A stretch of DNA of 64,000 nt, taken from positions 2,016,798-2,080,797 of the forward strand of contig HG934468.1 in assembly GCA_000723505.1 (NCBI GenBank), written 5' to 3'. The stretch is from Mucinivorans hirudinis. Its GTDB lineage: Bacteria; Bacteroidota; Bacteroidia; Bacteroidales; Rikenellaceae. Shown here in pieces: positions 1-8,668 of this stretch (its first letter is position 1; every line of letters starts with the position of its first letter). The notes below the pieces were generated by a model that saw only the letters and a list, made by a program, of their open reading frames with translations, was not told the origin of the DNA and did not search any database. The translations under genes and the position numbers were made by a program.

Positions 1-1108
1 ATAGAGCTGTTTAACCTCTCTGCCCTTGCATTACTTGCGCCAGTTAGTATCGCATTTACAATTCCTTTTTTATGCCTGTCAAACATTTCTACTACTTGGG
101 TTATCTCAGGTATATTTACCCTTAATGCGTTCTGTTTCCAAAACATATATATTGATAATGCACTTTGATAGTTTTCTTGCCGAAACTGAATATCTCTAAA
201 ATTCTCCTTCACTTGCCAAGCCCGAGATACCTCGTAATTTGCTCCCCGTATAGCCTCGAAAGTCGCATACTGCTTATCTGTAAAATTATTTGTGTCCTTG
301 AGCCACAAATACTTAGTTCGTTTCAAATCTTCGTGTAACTTAACCTCTCGGCGACGTACCTTATCAACAGCCTTATTCAAATAACCGACCAAATGAAAAT
401 TATCGTGGCAGTGCAATGCTTGCCCAAAATACTCCTTTGCTGCGTAAATATAAGGATCCCACATATCGGTGCATATTCGCTCTACTGCCCCTCGCTGCTC
501 CTCAGATAAACCTTTAATACACAAATTATCAACACTTTCCTTTGTCCTGCCTTTACTAACCTCTATCACAATTCCGCTCAACTCATCCGATAAAATTGAT
601 GCGTACTCGTGACCACGACTTATAGCTTTCTCGTCAATGCTAACATATTTATATAGCTCATCACTATCTCGCAATGCCATACCGCGCTCTACTGCTCGGT
701 GCATCACGCGATGTACTTGGTCAAAACTTATACGCAATAACCTTGCCGTACCACTCTGACTCTTGGTTACTTGCAAAGTCTCTATCGTTTTTTTTCGAGC
801 AAAGTGGTCATACGTTCCAATGGCGCTGACCACGGTACGCCCAAGCTTACTACCTTGTCTCCAACAATATAACGCGGAATACGGGCAACAAGGTAACTCT
901 TATATTGCCACAAATCCAAGTGTCGCCACTCTCGAACTGAACGATAGTCATAGATAGGATAACTTATACCATCAATAATTACCACTTCATTGTTATAGAC
1001 AAGCTCAATACGAACTTCCTCGTTTTGCTCGTCGATGTCTACACTGCCTATAGACCAATCACTACTCCTAGGCAATAATAATTTACTCAATACTTCGGTT
1101 GCTGTCAT
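1..1108 (-). pseudogene. ISL3-family transposase, 5' part, with a frame change (runs off window)
   Basis: Read on the minus strand from the ATG at 1108. The first 108 codons contain VREWRHLDLWQYKSYLVARI, the typical N-terminal region of ISL3-family DDE transposases, and end at a TAG (782-784). The adjacent -1 frame continues without a stop to the window edge and carries the catalytic domain: SIDEKAISRGHEYASILSD, CTDMWDPYIYAAKEYF, CHDNFHLVGYLNKAVDKVRR and, at the edge, SNARAERLNS. The two frames meet at a run of eight A (T run 788-795 on the plus strand). This is either an inactivating frameshift or a programmed one. The C-terminus and left end lie outside the window, and I could not identify a terminal inverted repeat near 1110-1180. 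Family assignment is firm; functionality is unknown. Confidence 0.85.
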
Positions 1109-1271
1109 TCGGCAAAGATAACTATTCTCACACGAAATCCTGTAGAACCATTTATTATATAGATAGTTCGTTAGAAAAGTTTAGTTTGTTAACTTAACTC
1201 TCGTATTTTTATCGACTTTATATTGAATTACTTTCATCCTCACGCGCCACAATAATTATTTACTAAAAAAA

Positions 1272-1303
1272 TTTGCAAATATACTTTTGTTTTCATATCT
1301 TTG
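1272..1303 (+). promoter_or_regulatory. Bacteroidetes-type promoter upstream of the lipoprotein/SusC locus
   Basis: TTTG (1272-1275) is followed after 20 nt by TATCTTTG (1296-1303), matching the Bacteroidetes -33 TTTG and -7 TAnnTTTG pattern. A second box, TACTTTTG, lies at 1282-1289. Transcription from here gives a leader of about 340 nt before the first gene at 1654. Apart from this promoter and the structured leader at 1568-1634 I see nothing else in the stretch 1109-1653. Confidence 0.55.
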
Positions 1304-1567
1304 TTTAGTGATAGTTTCTTTTTTTTAGTGATTGTGCAGATTTTTTGTTGCGTTTCTAAAGGAGCGGGCGATTTATTTTTTCACTCCTTCGCATCGGTTT
1401 TTCTCTTTTACGACTTTTTATTATGATTGGGTATGGGCTTTTATCCGATTGTTTGACACCTGCGTAATCACCACTTATCTTGGTTAATGTATGTTTGGTT
1501 TTTTAAAAATTCCATCTCTTATGAAGAGTCGGGACTAGCCATTGTGTTGTCAATTCAATTAATAATC

Positions 1568-1634
1568 AGCCGGGTGGGGCGGGTAATAGGCTCTCTCTAA
1601 CCTCAGTTCGGCTTCAAACTCCCAAAATAGAGCC
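1568..1634 (+). promoter_or_regulatory. Structured leader, copy 1 (candidate H-type pseudoknot RNA)
   Basis: First copy of a leader that recurs before SusC at 2314-2379. AGCCG (1568-1572) pairs with CGGCT (1609-1613), and the stem is extended by G-U and G-C pairs. The loop carries GGCTCT (1589-1594), complementary to AGAGCC (1629-1634) downstream, which gives an H-type pseudoknot. The pseudoknot ends 19 nt before the ATG at 1654. The sequence from here through the first five codons (ATGAGAAACATT) is nearly the same in both copies. I do not recognise it as a known riboswitch class. Confidence 0.5.
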
Positions 1635-1653
1635 TGACCTAAAACTTAATTTT

Positions 1654-2277
1654 ATGAGAAACATTTTAAAATCATTTTTTCTGTGTTGTATTGTGTTTTC
1701 GGGTTGCAAAAATAATATACTCGAAGATGTAGTTCCAGTTAAGGATGAGCAGGCAAAAACCAAAACAGTGCAGGATCCTTTTCACACTTGTAGTCATTGT
1801 TGCGCTTTTCACCACAAAGATTGCTTAACAAAGTCACATTGTGATGATATGTATCGAATTATGACAGATGTTGGCGGAGATTTTAATCCGACAAATACTA
1901 CTCAGGATATAAGTGACTCGCAGGCTATTAGTTTATTAGAAACTGTATTTTATTCTCATTTACCAATGGTAAATGTCCAAAGTTTTTTTGAAGCCGGCAA
2001 AAGGAAAATTGCATCAGGTCGTTTCAACTTTAACAACTATCAAATTGAAAGTTTAGAGTTATATAGTGCCGGAGATACAAAAATTTCACATTTTATTATG
2101 TCGAAAAGTTACGCTGACCCCTATCTTGATGTTTTCTCATTTTATGTCGAGAGCGGCAGTTTTTATATTAGCGTTCACCAGCCTCTCGGTGGTGGTAATA
2201 GTGATTTTGAAAATTACGTCAGAAATTTATTGGAATTTAAGCGTAATCTATACGGCGGTATAATTAATGGATGGTAG
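1654..2277 (+). CDS. Cys/His-rich lipoprotein of unknown function
   Basis: 207 residues. The N-terminus is a lipoprotein signal with lipobox FSGC (Cys18), so the product should be lipidated and exported, probably to the outer membrane. After a short linker there is a dense cluster of possible metal ligands at residues 44-63 (C46, H48, C49, C50, H53, H54, C57, H62, C63). The rest (about 85-207) has no motif that I recognise. The gene lies directly upstream of susC, shares its leader and even its first four codons (MRNI), and has no other neighbour on this strand. Co-regulation with the SusCD system is inferred from the shared leader; a role in metal or cofactor binding is only a guess from the Cys/His cluster. 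Confidence 0.75.
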   Translation: MRNILKSFFLCCIVFSGCKNNILEDVVPVKDEQAKTKTVQDPFHTCSHCCAFHHKDCLTKSHCDDMYRIMTDVGGDFNPTNTTQDISDSQAISLLETVFYSHLPMVNVQSFFEAGKRKIASGRFNFNNYQIESLELYSAGDTKISHFIMSKSYADPYLDVFSFYVESGSFYISVHQPLGGGNSDFENYVRNLLEFKRNLYGGIINGW

Positions 2278-2313
2278 ACAATTTTAATTTAATCTTATAC
2301 AGTAAAATGACAT

Positions 2314-2379
2314 AAGCCGAGTGGGGAGGGTAATAGGCTCTCTCTAACCCCGTTCGGCTTCAAACACTGAAAAAGAGCC
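2314..2379 (+). promoter_or_regulatory. Structured leader, copy 2, upstream of SusC (candidate H-type pseudoknot RNA)
   Basis: Positions 2314-2326 (AAGCCGAGTGGGG) pair with 2348-2360 (CCCCGTTCGGCTT) as a continuous 13-bp stem with two G-U pairs. The 21-nt loop contains GGCTCT (2336-2341), complementary to AGAGCC (2374-2379), extended by A2335-T2380. The pseudoknot ends 19 nt before the SusC ATG (2399), the same distance as in copy 1. Relative to copy 1 the stem changes A-U to G-U and loses only one pair, so the fold is kept. This placement would suit control of ribosome access, which is inference. Confidence 0.55.
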
Positions 2380-2398
2380 TGACCTAAAACTTAATTTT

Positions 2399-5300
2399 AT
2401 GAGAAACATTACTCATCTAACAAAAGCTGCGTTATTTACGTTGGCTCTGTGGGTAGCTCTGCCGAGTGCGGTCTATGCTTCGGATTCTCAGAGTAATCCC
2501 GTTTCTGCTCAACAGCAGAAGGCAATCACAGTTACTGTGAAAGTGGTGGATGTTGCCGGTGACCCTGTTATCGGTGCAACAGTCTTCTTGGAATCCAATA
2601 CACGAATCAGCACAGCGTCTGACATCGAGGGTGTTGCCCTCTTGAAGAATGTGCCTTCGGACGGCACGCTCGAAATTTCCTACGTGGGTATGATTACCCA
2701 AAAGGTAAAGGTAAACGGACGCAGCGAAATTGAGGTTATCCTTGCGGAGGATACCAAGAGAATTGACGACGTTGTGGTTGTGGGTTACGGTAAGCAGAAG
2801 CGTAGCGGTATGGTGTCTTCGGTGAACACGGTAACATCCAAGGAAATAAAGATGCCCACACGTAACTTGACCAACAACCTTGCCGGTCAGTTGGCAGGTC
2901 TTATCGCTATTCAACGTTCGGGCGAGCCGGGTTACGACAACGCCGAGTTCTGGATTCGCGGTGTGAGCTCCTTTAAGGGTGGTACCACTCCGTTGGTGCT
3001 TGTGGACGGTGTTCCTCGCGCTATGCAGGATGTCGAGCCTGACGAAATAGACACTTTCTCACTTTTGAAGGATGCGGCTGCTACGGCAGTTTACGGTGCC
3101 GAGGGTGCGAATGGCGTTATCCTTATCACAACCAAGCGTGGTCGTATTGAACGCCCTAAAATCTCGTTCCGCGCCGAGCATAACATAGTTACTCCAACCC
3201 GTCTGCCCGAATTTCTTGGTGCTGTCGAGTTCAAAAACACGTACAACGATGCTCTGTGGAACGAAGGTTCTGCCGACCTTTGGACACAAGAGTACATCTC
3301 GCGTTACGACAAAACCAGACCCGACTACGACGGAGACCTCTATCCCAACGTAAATTGGCTGGACCTACTCAATAAGACTACCAACTCTTCGCGTTTCACC
3401 CTTAACTTTCAGGGTGGTACGGCAAAGGCACGCTATTTCGTAGGTACTTCCTACTATACCGAAACCGGTATCTTCAAACAAAACAAGATGGTGGATTACA
3501 ACAATAATATCGGACTCGACCGTTTCGGTCTTCGCTCGAACATCGACCTTGACGTATCAAACACCACAGTTCTTTCGCTGGACGTAAACACTACTTACTC
3601 TGAGCTTAACTTCCCCGGATACGGCACCTCTACCATCTTCCAACGTATGCTAACAGGTAGCCCCGACCTTATGCCTTTCGTATATTCGGACGGTACTCTG
3701 GCAGGTCACCCTGATGGAAAGGGCGGTAACCGTCTGAATCCTTATAATATGATTATGAACTCGGGTTATGCTAAGGAGTGGCGCGTTAATCTCCAAACTA
3801 AGATTGCTCTTAACCAAGAGTTGAAATTTATCACACAAGGTCTGAGTGCAAGGGTAAACGTTGCTTTTGACGCCGATGTAAACTTCAGCCAAACTCGCCA
3901 AAAGAACCCTATGGAGTATAGCGCAACAGGACGTGATGACCAAGGCAACCTTATCTTCAAGAATGTGAACTCGAGCGGGTCTGACAATTTGCCAATGTCT
4001 ACTCCAGGTAGTAACGCCACTAAGAGCATCTACATTGATGCAGCTATCAACTATAGTCGCACTTTCGGTGAAAAGCACGATGTGACAGGTATGTTCCTCT
4101 ATATGCAAAAGGATAGACAAAAGCACTCCAGCACGCTGGCTTTCCGTAAGCAAGGTTTGGTGGGTCGTGTTGCTTACTCTTATGACGGTCGTTACAATTT
4201 CGAGGGTAACTTCGGTTACACAGGCTCTGAAAACTTTGCGGCAGGTCACCGTTTCGGTTTCTTCCCTGCGGTGGGTGCAAGCTGGTATGTGTCTAACGAG
4301 AAATTCTATACCGGTCAAATCAAAGATATTATCTCTAAACTGAAATTCCGTATATCTTACGGTCTTACAGGTAACGACCGAACAAATAGCAACGAAGACG
4401 TAGACCGCTTCTTGTTCCGCGGAACACTCAATCAAGGTGCTTCAGGTTACAACTCGGGTTGGAATGATGGTGGTGGTCTTGGTGGTGTAGGTAATGGTAT
4501 TCGCCAAAACCTCTTCGATGCCGAATACCTCACGTGGGAGACAGAAACCAAGAGAAACTACGGTCTTGACCTTGGTTTGTTCAATGGAAAATTCGACTTG
4601 GCTGTAGACTATTTCGACAACCTCCGTGAAGGCATCCTTCTACAACGTACAACTGTGTCTCAAGTAACCGGTTTTGCTCAGATGCCTTGGCAAAACTTCG
4701 GTAAGGTACAAAATCGCGGTTTCGACCTCTCAGCTGTCTACAATCAAATGATAGGTGATGTTCGCTTGGGCTTCCGCGGTAACTTTACATTTGCACGCAA
4801 CAAAATCATTGAAATGGACGAAGTACCACAACTTTACCCTTGGATGACACAAACCGGAACACGTATCAATGAAAAAAACTTGTTTATCTCCGAGGGCTTC
4901 TACCGCTACGAAGATTTCAATATCACAGGCACAGGCATTAATCGCCAATATACTCTGAAAGAGGGGGTTGTTAAATCGTCTTACAACGCTAATGTGCGCC
5001 CAGGTGACCTCAAATATAAGGATATGAACGAAGATGGCGTAATTAACAACTATGACCAAGTGCGTGGTGGTGCTCCATCTAACCCTGAAGTTGTCTATGG
5101 CTTCGGTTTGGATTTCGAATATAAAGGCTTCTATGCCGGTGTATTCTTCCAAGGAGCGGGAAATACCACAACTGTTCTCGGCGGTAACTTCGGTGCCGGT
5201 TTCCACCCTTTCTCTTGGAATCGTACTGAATCATCGCTTCGCGTTATGACAGCAGACCGTTGGTCTGACCGCGATGCGGCAGGTAACCTCGTAGAACCTA

Positions 5301-5602
5301 ATTGGAATGCACTATTCCCGCGTCTTCGCTCTACCTCTAACTGGCACAATGCGATGCCGTCTACACACTGGTTACGTGATGCGAGCTTCATTCGTTTCAA
5401 AAACGCACAGGTTGGTTACAATTTCCCAAAATCTATGTTGAGCAAGATAGGTATCAACTCGGCTCGTATCTACTGTATGGGTACAAACCTTGCAGTTTGG
5501 GATAAAATCAAATACTGGGACCCTGAAATGGGTAATAGCAATGAAGGTCTGAACTATCCCTTGACAATGAACATTTCATTTGGTCTTGAAGTTGTATTAT
5601 AA
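2399..5602 (+). CDS. SusC/RagA-family TonB-dependent outer-membrane transporter
   Basis: 1067 residues, normal for SusC. Signal peptide about 1-27 (cleavage near VYA-SDS), a carboxypeptidase-regulatory-like beta-sandwich at about 45-115 (DPVIGATVFLES), the SusC signature DDVVVVGYGKQKR at 123-135, a plug domain to about 250 (PLVLVDGVPR, DAAATAVYGAEGANGVILIT), and a beta-barrel to the C-terminus. It forms the TonB-energised channel under the SusD lid encoded 62 bp downstream and imports a ligand bound at the cell surface, usually a glycan. The substrate cannot be read from sequence, and no glycoside hydrolase, anti-sigma factor or hybrid sensor lies beside it, so regulation may rest on the pseudoknot leader. 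Family confidence is very high. Confidence 0.97.
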   Translation: MRNITHLTKAALFTLALWVALPSAVYASDSQSNPVSAQQQKAITVTVKVVDVAGDPVIGATVFLESNTRISTASDIEGVALLKNVPSDGTLEISYVGMITQKVKVNGRSEIEVILAEDTKRIDDVVVVGYGKQKRSGMVSSVNTVTSKEIKMPTRNLTNNLAGQLAGLIAIQRSGEPGYDNAEFWIRGVSSFKGGTTPLVLVDGVPRAMQDVEPDEIDTFSLLKDAAATAVYGAEGANGVILITTKRGRIERPKISFRAEHNIVTPTRLPEFLGAVEFKNTYNDALWNEGSADLWTQEYISRYDKTRPDYDGDLYPNVNWLDLLNKTTNSSRFTLNFQGGTAKARYFVGTSYYTETGIFKQNKMVDYNNNIGLDRFGLRSNIDLDVSNTTVLSLDVNTTYSELNFPGYGTSTIFQRMLTGSPDLMPFVYSDGTLAGHPDGKGGNRLNPYNMIMNSGYAKEWRVNLQTKIALNQELKFITQGLSARVNVAFDADVNFSQTRQKNPMEYSATGRDDQGNLIFKNVNSSGSDNLPMSTPGSNATKSIYIDAAINYSRTFGEKHDVTGMFLYMQKDRQKHSSTLAFRKQGLVGRVAYSYDGRYNFEGNFGYTGSENFAAGHRFGFFPAVGASWYVSNEKFYTGQIKDIISKLKFRISYGLTGNDRTNSNEDVDRFLFRGTLNQGASGYNSGWNDGGGLGGVGNGIRQNLFDAEYLTWETETKRNYGLDLGLFNGKFDLAVDYFDNLREGILLQRTTVSQVTGFAQMPWQNFGKVQNRGFDLSAVYNQMIGDVRLGFRGNFTFARNKIIEMDEVPQLYPWMTQTGTRINEKNLFISEGFYRYEDFNITGTGINRQYTLKEGVVKSSYNANVRPGDLKYKDMNEDGVINNYDQVRGGAPSNPEVVYGFGLDFEYKGFYAGVFFQGAGNTTTVLGGNFGAGFHPFSWNRTESSLRVMTADRWSDRDAAGNLVEPNWNALFPRLRSTSNWHNAMPSTHWLRDASFIRFKNAQVGYNFPKSMLSKIGINSARIYCMGTNLAVWDKIKYWDPEMGNSNEGLNYPLTMNISFGLEVVL

Positions 5603-5664
5603 TGAATTATGATTGTTAAATCACATTCATTAAAAAGTTTTTTACACATTAACACACAGAAAAA

Positions 5665-7614
5665 ATGAAAAAGATATTAAATAAATCTTTACTGGTATTA
5701 GCCTCATTTCTGTTTGCCTTGCCGATGCACTCTTGTAAGTTTCTGAACGTATCAGACCAGTTGGCAAACGAACTTAGTATGCAGGAGGTTTTCAATAACG
5801 TAGCATACACCAGACGTTGGCATCGTTTCATCTATACAGGTATTCCCGACATCAGCCACCGTACATATAACAACTCCTATGCAGGTCTTACAGGTCTCTC
5901 TATGCCTTGGGGTGGTCTTTCGGACGAAATTTGGGCGAGCAACAACGTTCAGTTTGTATGCCGTGATGGTTACAATGCGTCTAATGGATCATTCCACCGA
6001 TGGAGTGTTTATCAACAAATTCGTCAAGCTTGGCAATTTATTGACAATGCTCACGAAATTCCTCAGACCGGCCAGGGCGACTACCTGTTACAGGCTGACG
6101 TGGACAAACTCAAAGCGGAAGCATATTTCTTTATCGGTTACTACCACTGGATTCTGTTTGAACTTTACGGGCCTGTGCCCATTATGGACAGAGCGGTTGG
6201 CCCAAGCGATCCCGAACTATCATTTGCACGCGCAAGCGTAGATGAGTGCGTAGCATTTATCGAAAAAATGTGGACGGAAGCAGACAAAAATCTCAACACC
6301 ATCAACCAAGGTGACAACGAACGCTCCATTCCAAGTAAAGTTCTTACGGCTGCTCTCCGTGTTAAATTGTACGCTTACGCGGCAAGCCCGCTCTACAATG
6401 GTGGCTTCCCCGAGGCTATGGCGCTTCAAAATCAAGACGGCAAAAAACTGTTCCCTGCTAAGGATGACACGAAATGGCAAAAGGCTAAAGCAGCTGTTGA
6501 AGCATACTTGACAATCTCGGCTCCCTATCACTCTATATATCGTTGCGGTCCTCCGGAAAATCGTGCCGTAGGATTCGATGCTAACGAATCTCTATACCAG
6601 CTTTTCCAACAGTATAATCCTGAGATTATCTGGGCAACAACCGGTAACTCTTGGGGCGCAACAAACGGCGAAGGACAAATTCCTCGTATAACTCCTCGCG
6701 GTATCGCATTTGCAATGACTTGCTACGGTTGGTTGCAGGAGGCTGTTGATGACTTCCGTATGGCTAACGGTCTCAAAATTGACGATGCAGGTAGCGGTTA
6801 TGACCTCAATACTGAATTTGAACGTACCCCAATGCAAGTGAAAATGTTTAACCGTGCAGCGTATCCTAATGCCGGCACCTACGAAACATTTAACGATGAT
6901 ATTGCAAAGATGTACCAAAATAGAGAGCCGCGTTTCTACCAATGGGTAACATACCAAGGCCGTCGTTGGCAAATAAAAACCAACTTTATTGTTGATTTCC
7001 GTAAAGGTGGTAACAATGATAATTCATCGGGTAATCACGCGCGTCCGGGTAATATCGTGAAAAAATTCTATCCGGAGAATATTATCAACGAAGGTACGCC
7101 TCCACGTTCTAAATTTATCCCCTGCATACAACTGCGTCACGCAGAAATGTTACTCTTGGCAGCTGAGGTGTTAAATGAAGCTACAAATGGTGCTGACCCT
7201 CGCATTATGCAATTTATCAACGATGTTCGTACCCGTGGCGGTCTTCCTACTTTGGAGGCAACTTACCCCGGGAAAAATTGGAATAAGGCAGCAAAATGGC
7301 AAGCAATGGCTGAGGAAAAACGCATTGAATTCCTAGACGAGGGACAGCGCTACTTTGATGTTCGCCGTTGGATGGTTGCCGACCAAGCACGTGTTTCTAT
7401 CAAAGCTGGTGGCAAAACTCACCAATTCGGTCAAAAAGGTCAGTTCACAATTATGAATATGGACGGGCGTCCGGGAAGCTATGAAGATTTCTTCCAACGT
7501 GCACAAAGAGCAGATGCATTCCGCCAATTTGAGAAGTCGTGGTATCTCTATCCATTCTCCTTCAACGAAGTGCAAAATGCACGCGGCAAACTGGTTCAAA
7601 ACCCCGGTTGGTAG
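5665..7614 (+). CDS. SusD/RagB-family nutrient-binding outer-membrane lipoprotein
   Basis: 649 residues. Lipoprotein signal with lipobox MHSC (Cys24). The N-terminal helical TPR-like region has SusD hallmarks such as LKAEAYFFIGYYHWILFELYG (about 150-172), and the C-terminal part has MAEEKRIEFLDEGQRYFDVRRW (about 548-570). It is the surface lid and binding protein of the SusC channel encoded just upstream, presumably in the same transcript (62-bp gap, no terminator between them). The ligand is unknown. Two strong inverted repeats follow the stop codon, so the locus ends here. Confidence 0.96.
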   Translation: MKKILNKSLLVLASFLFALPMHSCKFLNVSDQLANELSMQEVFNNVAYTRRWHRFIYTGIPDISHRTYNNSYAGLTGLSMPWGGLSDEIWASNNVQFVCRDGYNASNGSFHRWSVYQQIRQAWQFIDNAHEIPQTGQGDYLLQADVDKLKAEAYFFIGYYHWILFELYGPVPIMDRAVGPSDPELSFARASVDECVAFIEKMWTEADKNLNTINQGDNERSIPSKVLTAALRVKLYAYAASPLYNGGFPEAMALQNQDGKKLFPAKDDTKWQKAKAAVEAYLTISAPYHSIYRCGPPENRAVGFDANESLYQLFQQYNPEIIWATTGNSWGATNGEGQIPRITPRGIAFAMTCYGWLQEAVDDFRMANGLKIDDAGSGYDLNTEFERTPMQVKMFNRAAYPNAGTYETFNDDIAKMYQNREPRFYQWVTYQGRRWQIKTNFIVDFRKGGNNDNSSGNHARPGNIVKKFYPENIINEGTPPRSKFIPCIQLRHAEMLLLAAEVLNEATNGADPRIMQFINDVRTRGGLPTLEATYPGKNWNKAAKWQAMAEEKRIEFLDEGQRYFDVRRWMVADQARVSIKAGGKTHQFGQKGQFTIMNMDGRPGSYEDFFQRAQRADAFRQFEKSWYLYPFSFNEVQNARGKLVQNPGW

Positions 7615-7628
7615 CCAATCTTAACTCC

Positions 7629-7658
7629 CTCAGCAAGTTACCGCGGTAACTTGCTGAG
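7629..7658. terminator. Perfect 30-nt palindrome after susD
   Basis: CTCAGCAAGTTACC and GGTAACTTGCTGAG form a perfect palindrome centred at 7643/7644, 14 bp after the susD stop. There is no T-run, so it may act as a 3' stabiliser or pause hairpin together with the terminator at 7667. Confidence 0.55.
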
Positions 7659-7666
7659 TATAAAAC

Positions 7667-7720
7667 AAACCGTATATCTCCGTAATTTTGCGGACGATAT
7701 ACGGTTTGTCCGTTTTTTTT
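7667..7720 (+). terminator. Rho-independent terminator of the SusCD locus
   Basis: AAACCGTATATC (7667-7678) pairs with GATATACGGTTT (7696-7707), with a small inner CCG/CGG stem. It is followed by a run of eight T (7713-7720). Confidence 0.8.
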
Positions 7721-7780
7721 CCCCGCTGGAAACTACTTAACCGAAAAATTAATAACTTTGAGGTAAAAATAAATAAGTGT

Positions 7781-8449
7781 ATGGCGAAGATGATGGACCC
7801 GATTGTGGGTCGACTAATGGGACTGCGATATAAATCGCACCCCTGGCACGGAATAAACATTGGCGACAGCGCGCCACGCGTGGTCACCTGCTTTATCGAA
7901 ATGGTATCCACAGACACCGTGAAATACGAGGTGGACAAGGAGTCGGGATATCTGCGTATAGACCGCCCGCAAAAATACTCCACAACAATCCCCGCACTCT
8001 ATGGTTTCCTACCTCAGACCTACTCGGGCGAGTTGGTGGCAGAGTTGGCTAATGAGGCGCTGGGCAGAGACGACATTAAGGGAGATTGCGACCCCGTGGA
8101 TGTGTGCGTGCTCACGGAAAAGGTTATCGTCCACGGAGACATATTGGTTAAAGCCAAGCCAATCGGGGGCATACGGATGATTGACCACGACTTGGCGGAC
8201 GACAAAATCATATGCGTACTTGCAGACGATGCCGTCTATGGCGAGATTGAGGATGTGTCGCAGCTTCAACCACTTGTCATAGAGCGCCTTCGTCACTACT
8301 TTCTTACGTACAAAGACCTGCCCGGAGCCAAGAGAAACGTAGAAATCACACATATCTACGGTGCAGAAGAGGCGCACCAAATCATCAACCACTCGATGGA
8401 GGACTACAACAACAGATTCAACAACCTCGAGGCGATGTTTAAGATATAG
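7781..8449 (+). CDS. ppa: Inorganic pyrophosphatase (family I)
   Basis: 222 residues from the ATG at 7781; an upstream in-frame start at 7688 would run through the terminator. It hydrolyses pyrophosphate to two phosphates in the cytoplasm and so pulls biosynthetic reactions forward. The family I signature is visible as GDCDPVDVCVL near residue 105, followed by KPIGGIRMIDHDLADDKII, which holds further Mg2+ ligands. The N-terminus (about 1-35, GLRYKSHPWHGINIG) matches the longer Bacteroidetes type. A TAACTTTG box lies at 7753-7760, but no good -33 box is seen. Confidence 0.93.
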   Translation: MAKMMDPIVGRLMGLRYKSHPWHGINIGDSAPRVVTCFIEMVSTDTVKYEVDKESGYLRIDRPQKYSTTIPALYGFLPQTYSGELVAELANEALGRDDIKGDCDPVDVCVLTEKVIVHGDILVKAKPIGGIRMIDHDLADDKIICVLADDAVYGEIEDVSQLQPLVIERLRHYFLTYKDLPGAKRNVEITHIYGAEEAHQIINHSMEDYNNRFNNLEAMFKI

Positions 8450-8636
8450 ATGTTTTACAATAGATTATTGCAATTCAATATATTGTTATAAAAACATTAA
8501 TAATTTCCGATATATGGGTGTCGGCTCAACACACCGCTCATATGGATTCTTGGTCTGCAAAAACAGACCATATGTTGCCCACTCCTATTTTTTGTTAAAT
8601 TTCTTGAAGTTGCATTCTTTTGTCGATAAAGAATCG

Positions 8637-8644
8637 TACCTTTG
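8637..8644 (+). promoter_or_regulatory. -7 box upstream of the Sua5-type gene
   Basis: TACCTTTG, a perfect TAnnTTTG box, lies 24 nt before the ATG at 8669. TTTG at 8619-8622 is closer than the usual 19-20 nt spacing. Confidence 0.4.
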
Positions 8645-8668
8645 CAATAAGAAAAGATTGACTTCGAT

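Noticed and set aside
1568-2398. Leader repeats as a known riboswitch (SAM-II, preQ1, cobalamin)
   Set aside because: The H-type topology is similar to SAM-II, but the conserved core bases do not match; no B12 box is present and the downstream genes do not fit these ligands.
3650-4435. Long antisense open frame (261 codons) within susC
   Set aside because: It lies entirely opposite a well-conserved gene and has no recognisable domain; it is a shadow of codon bias.
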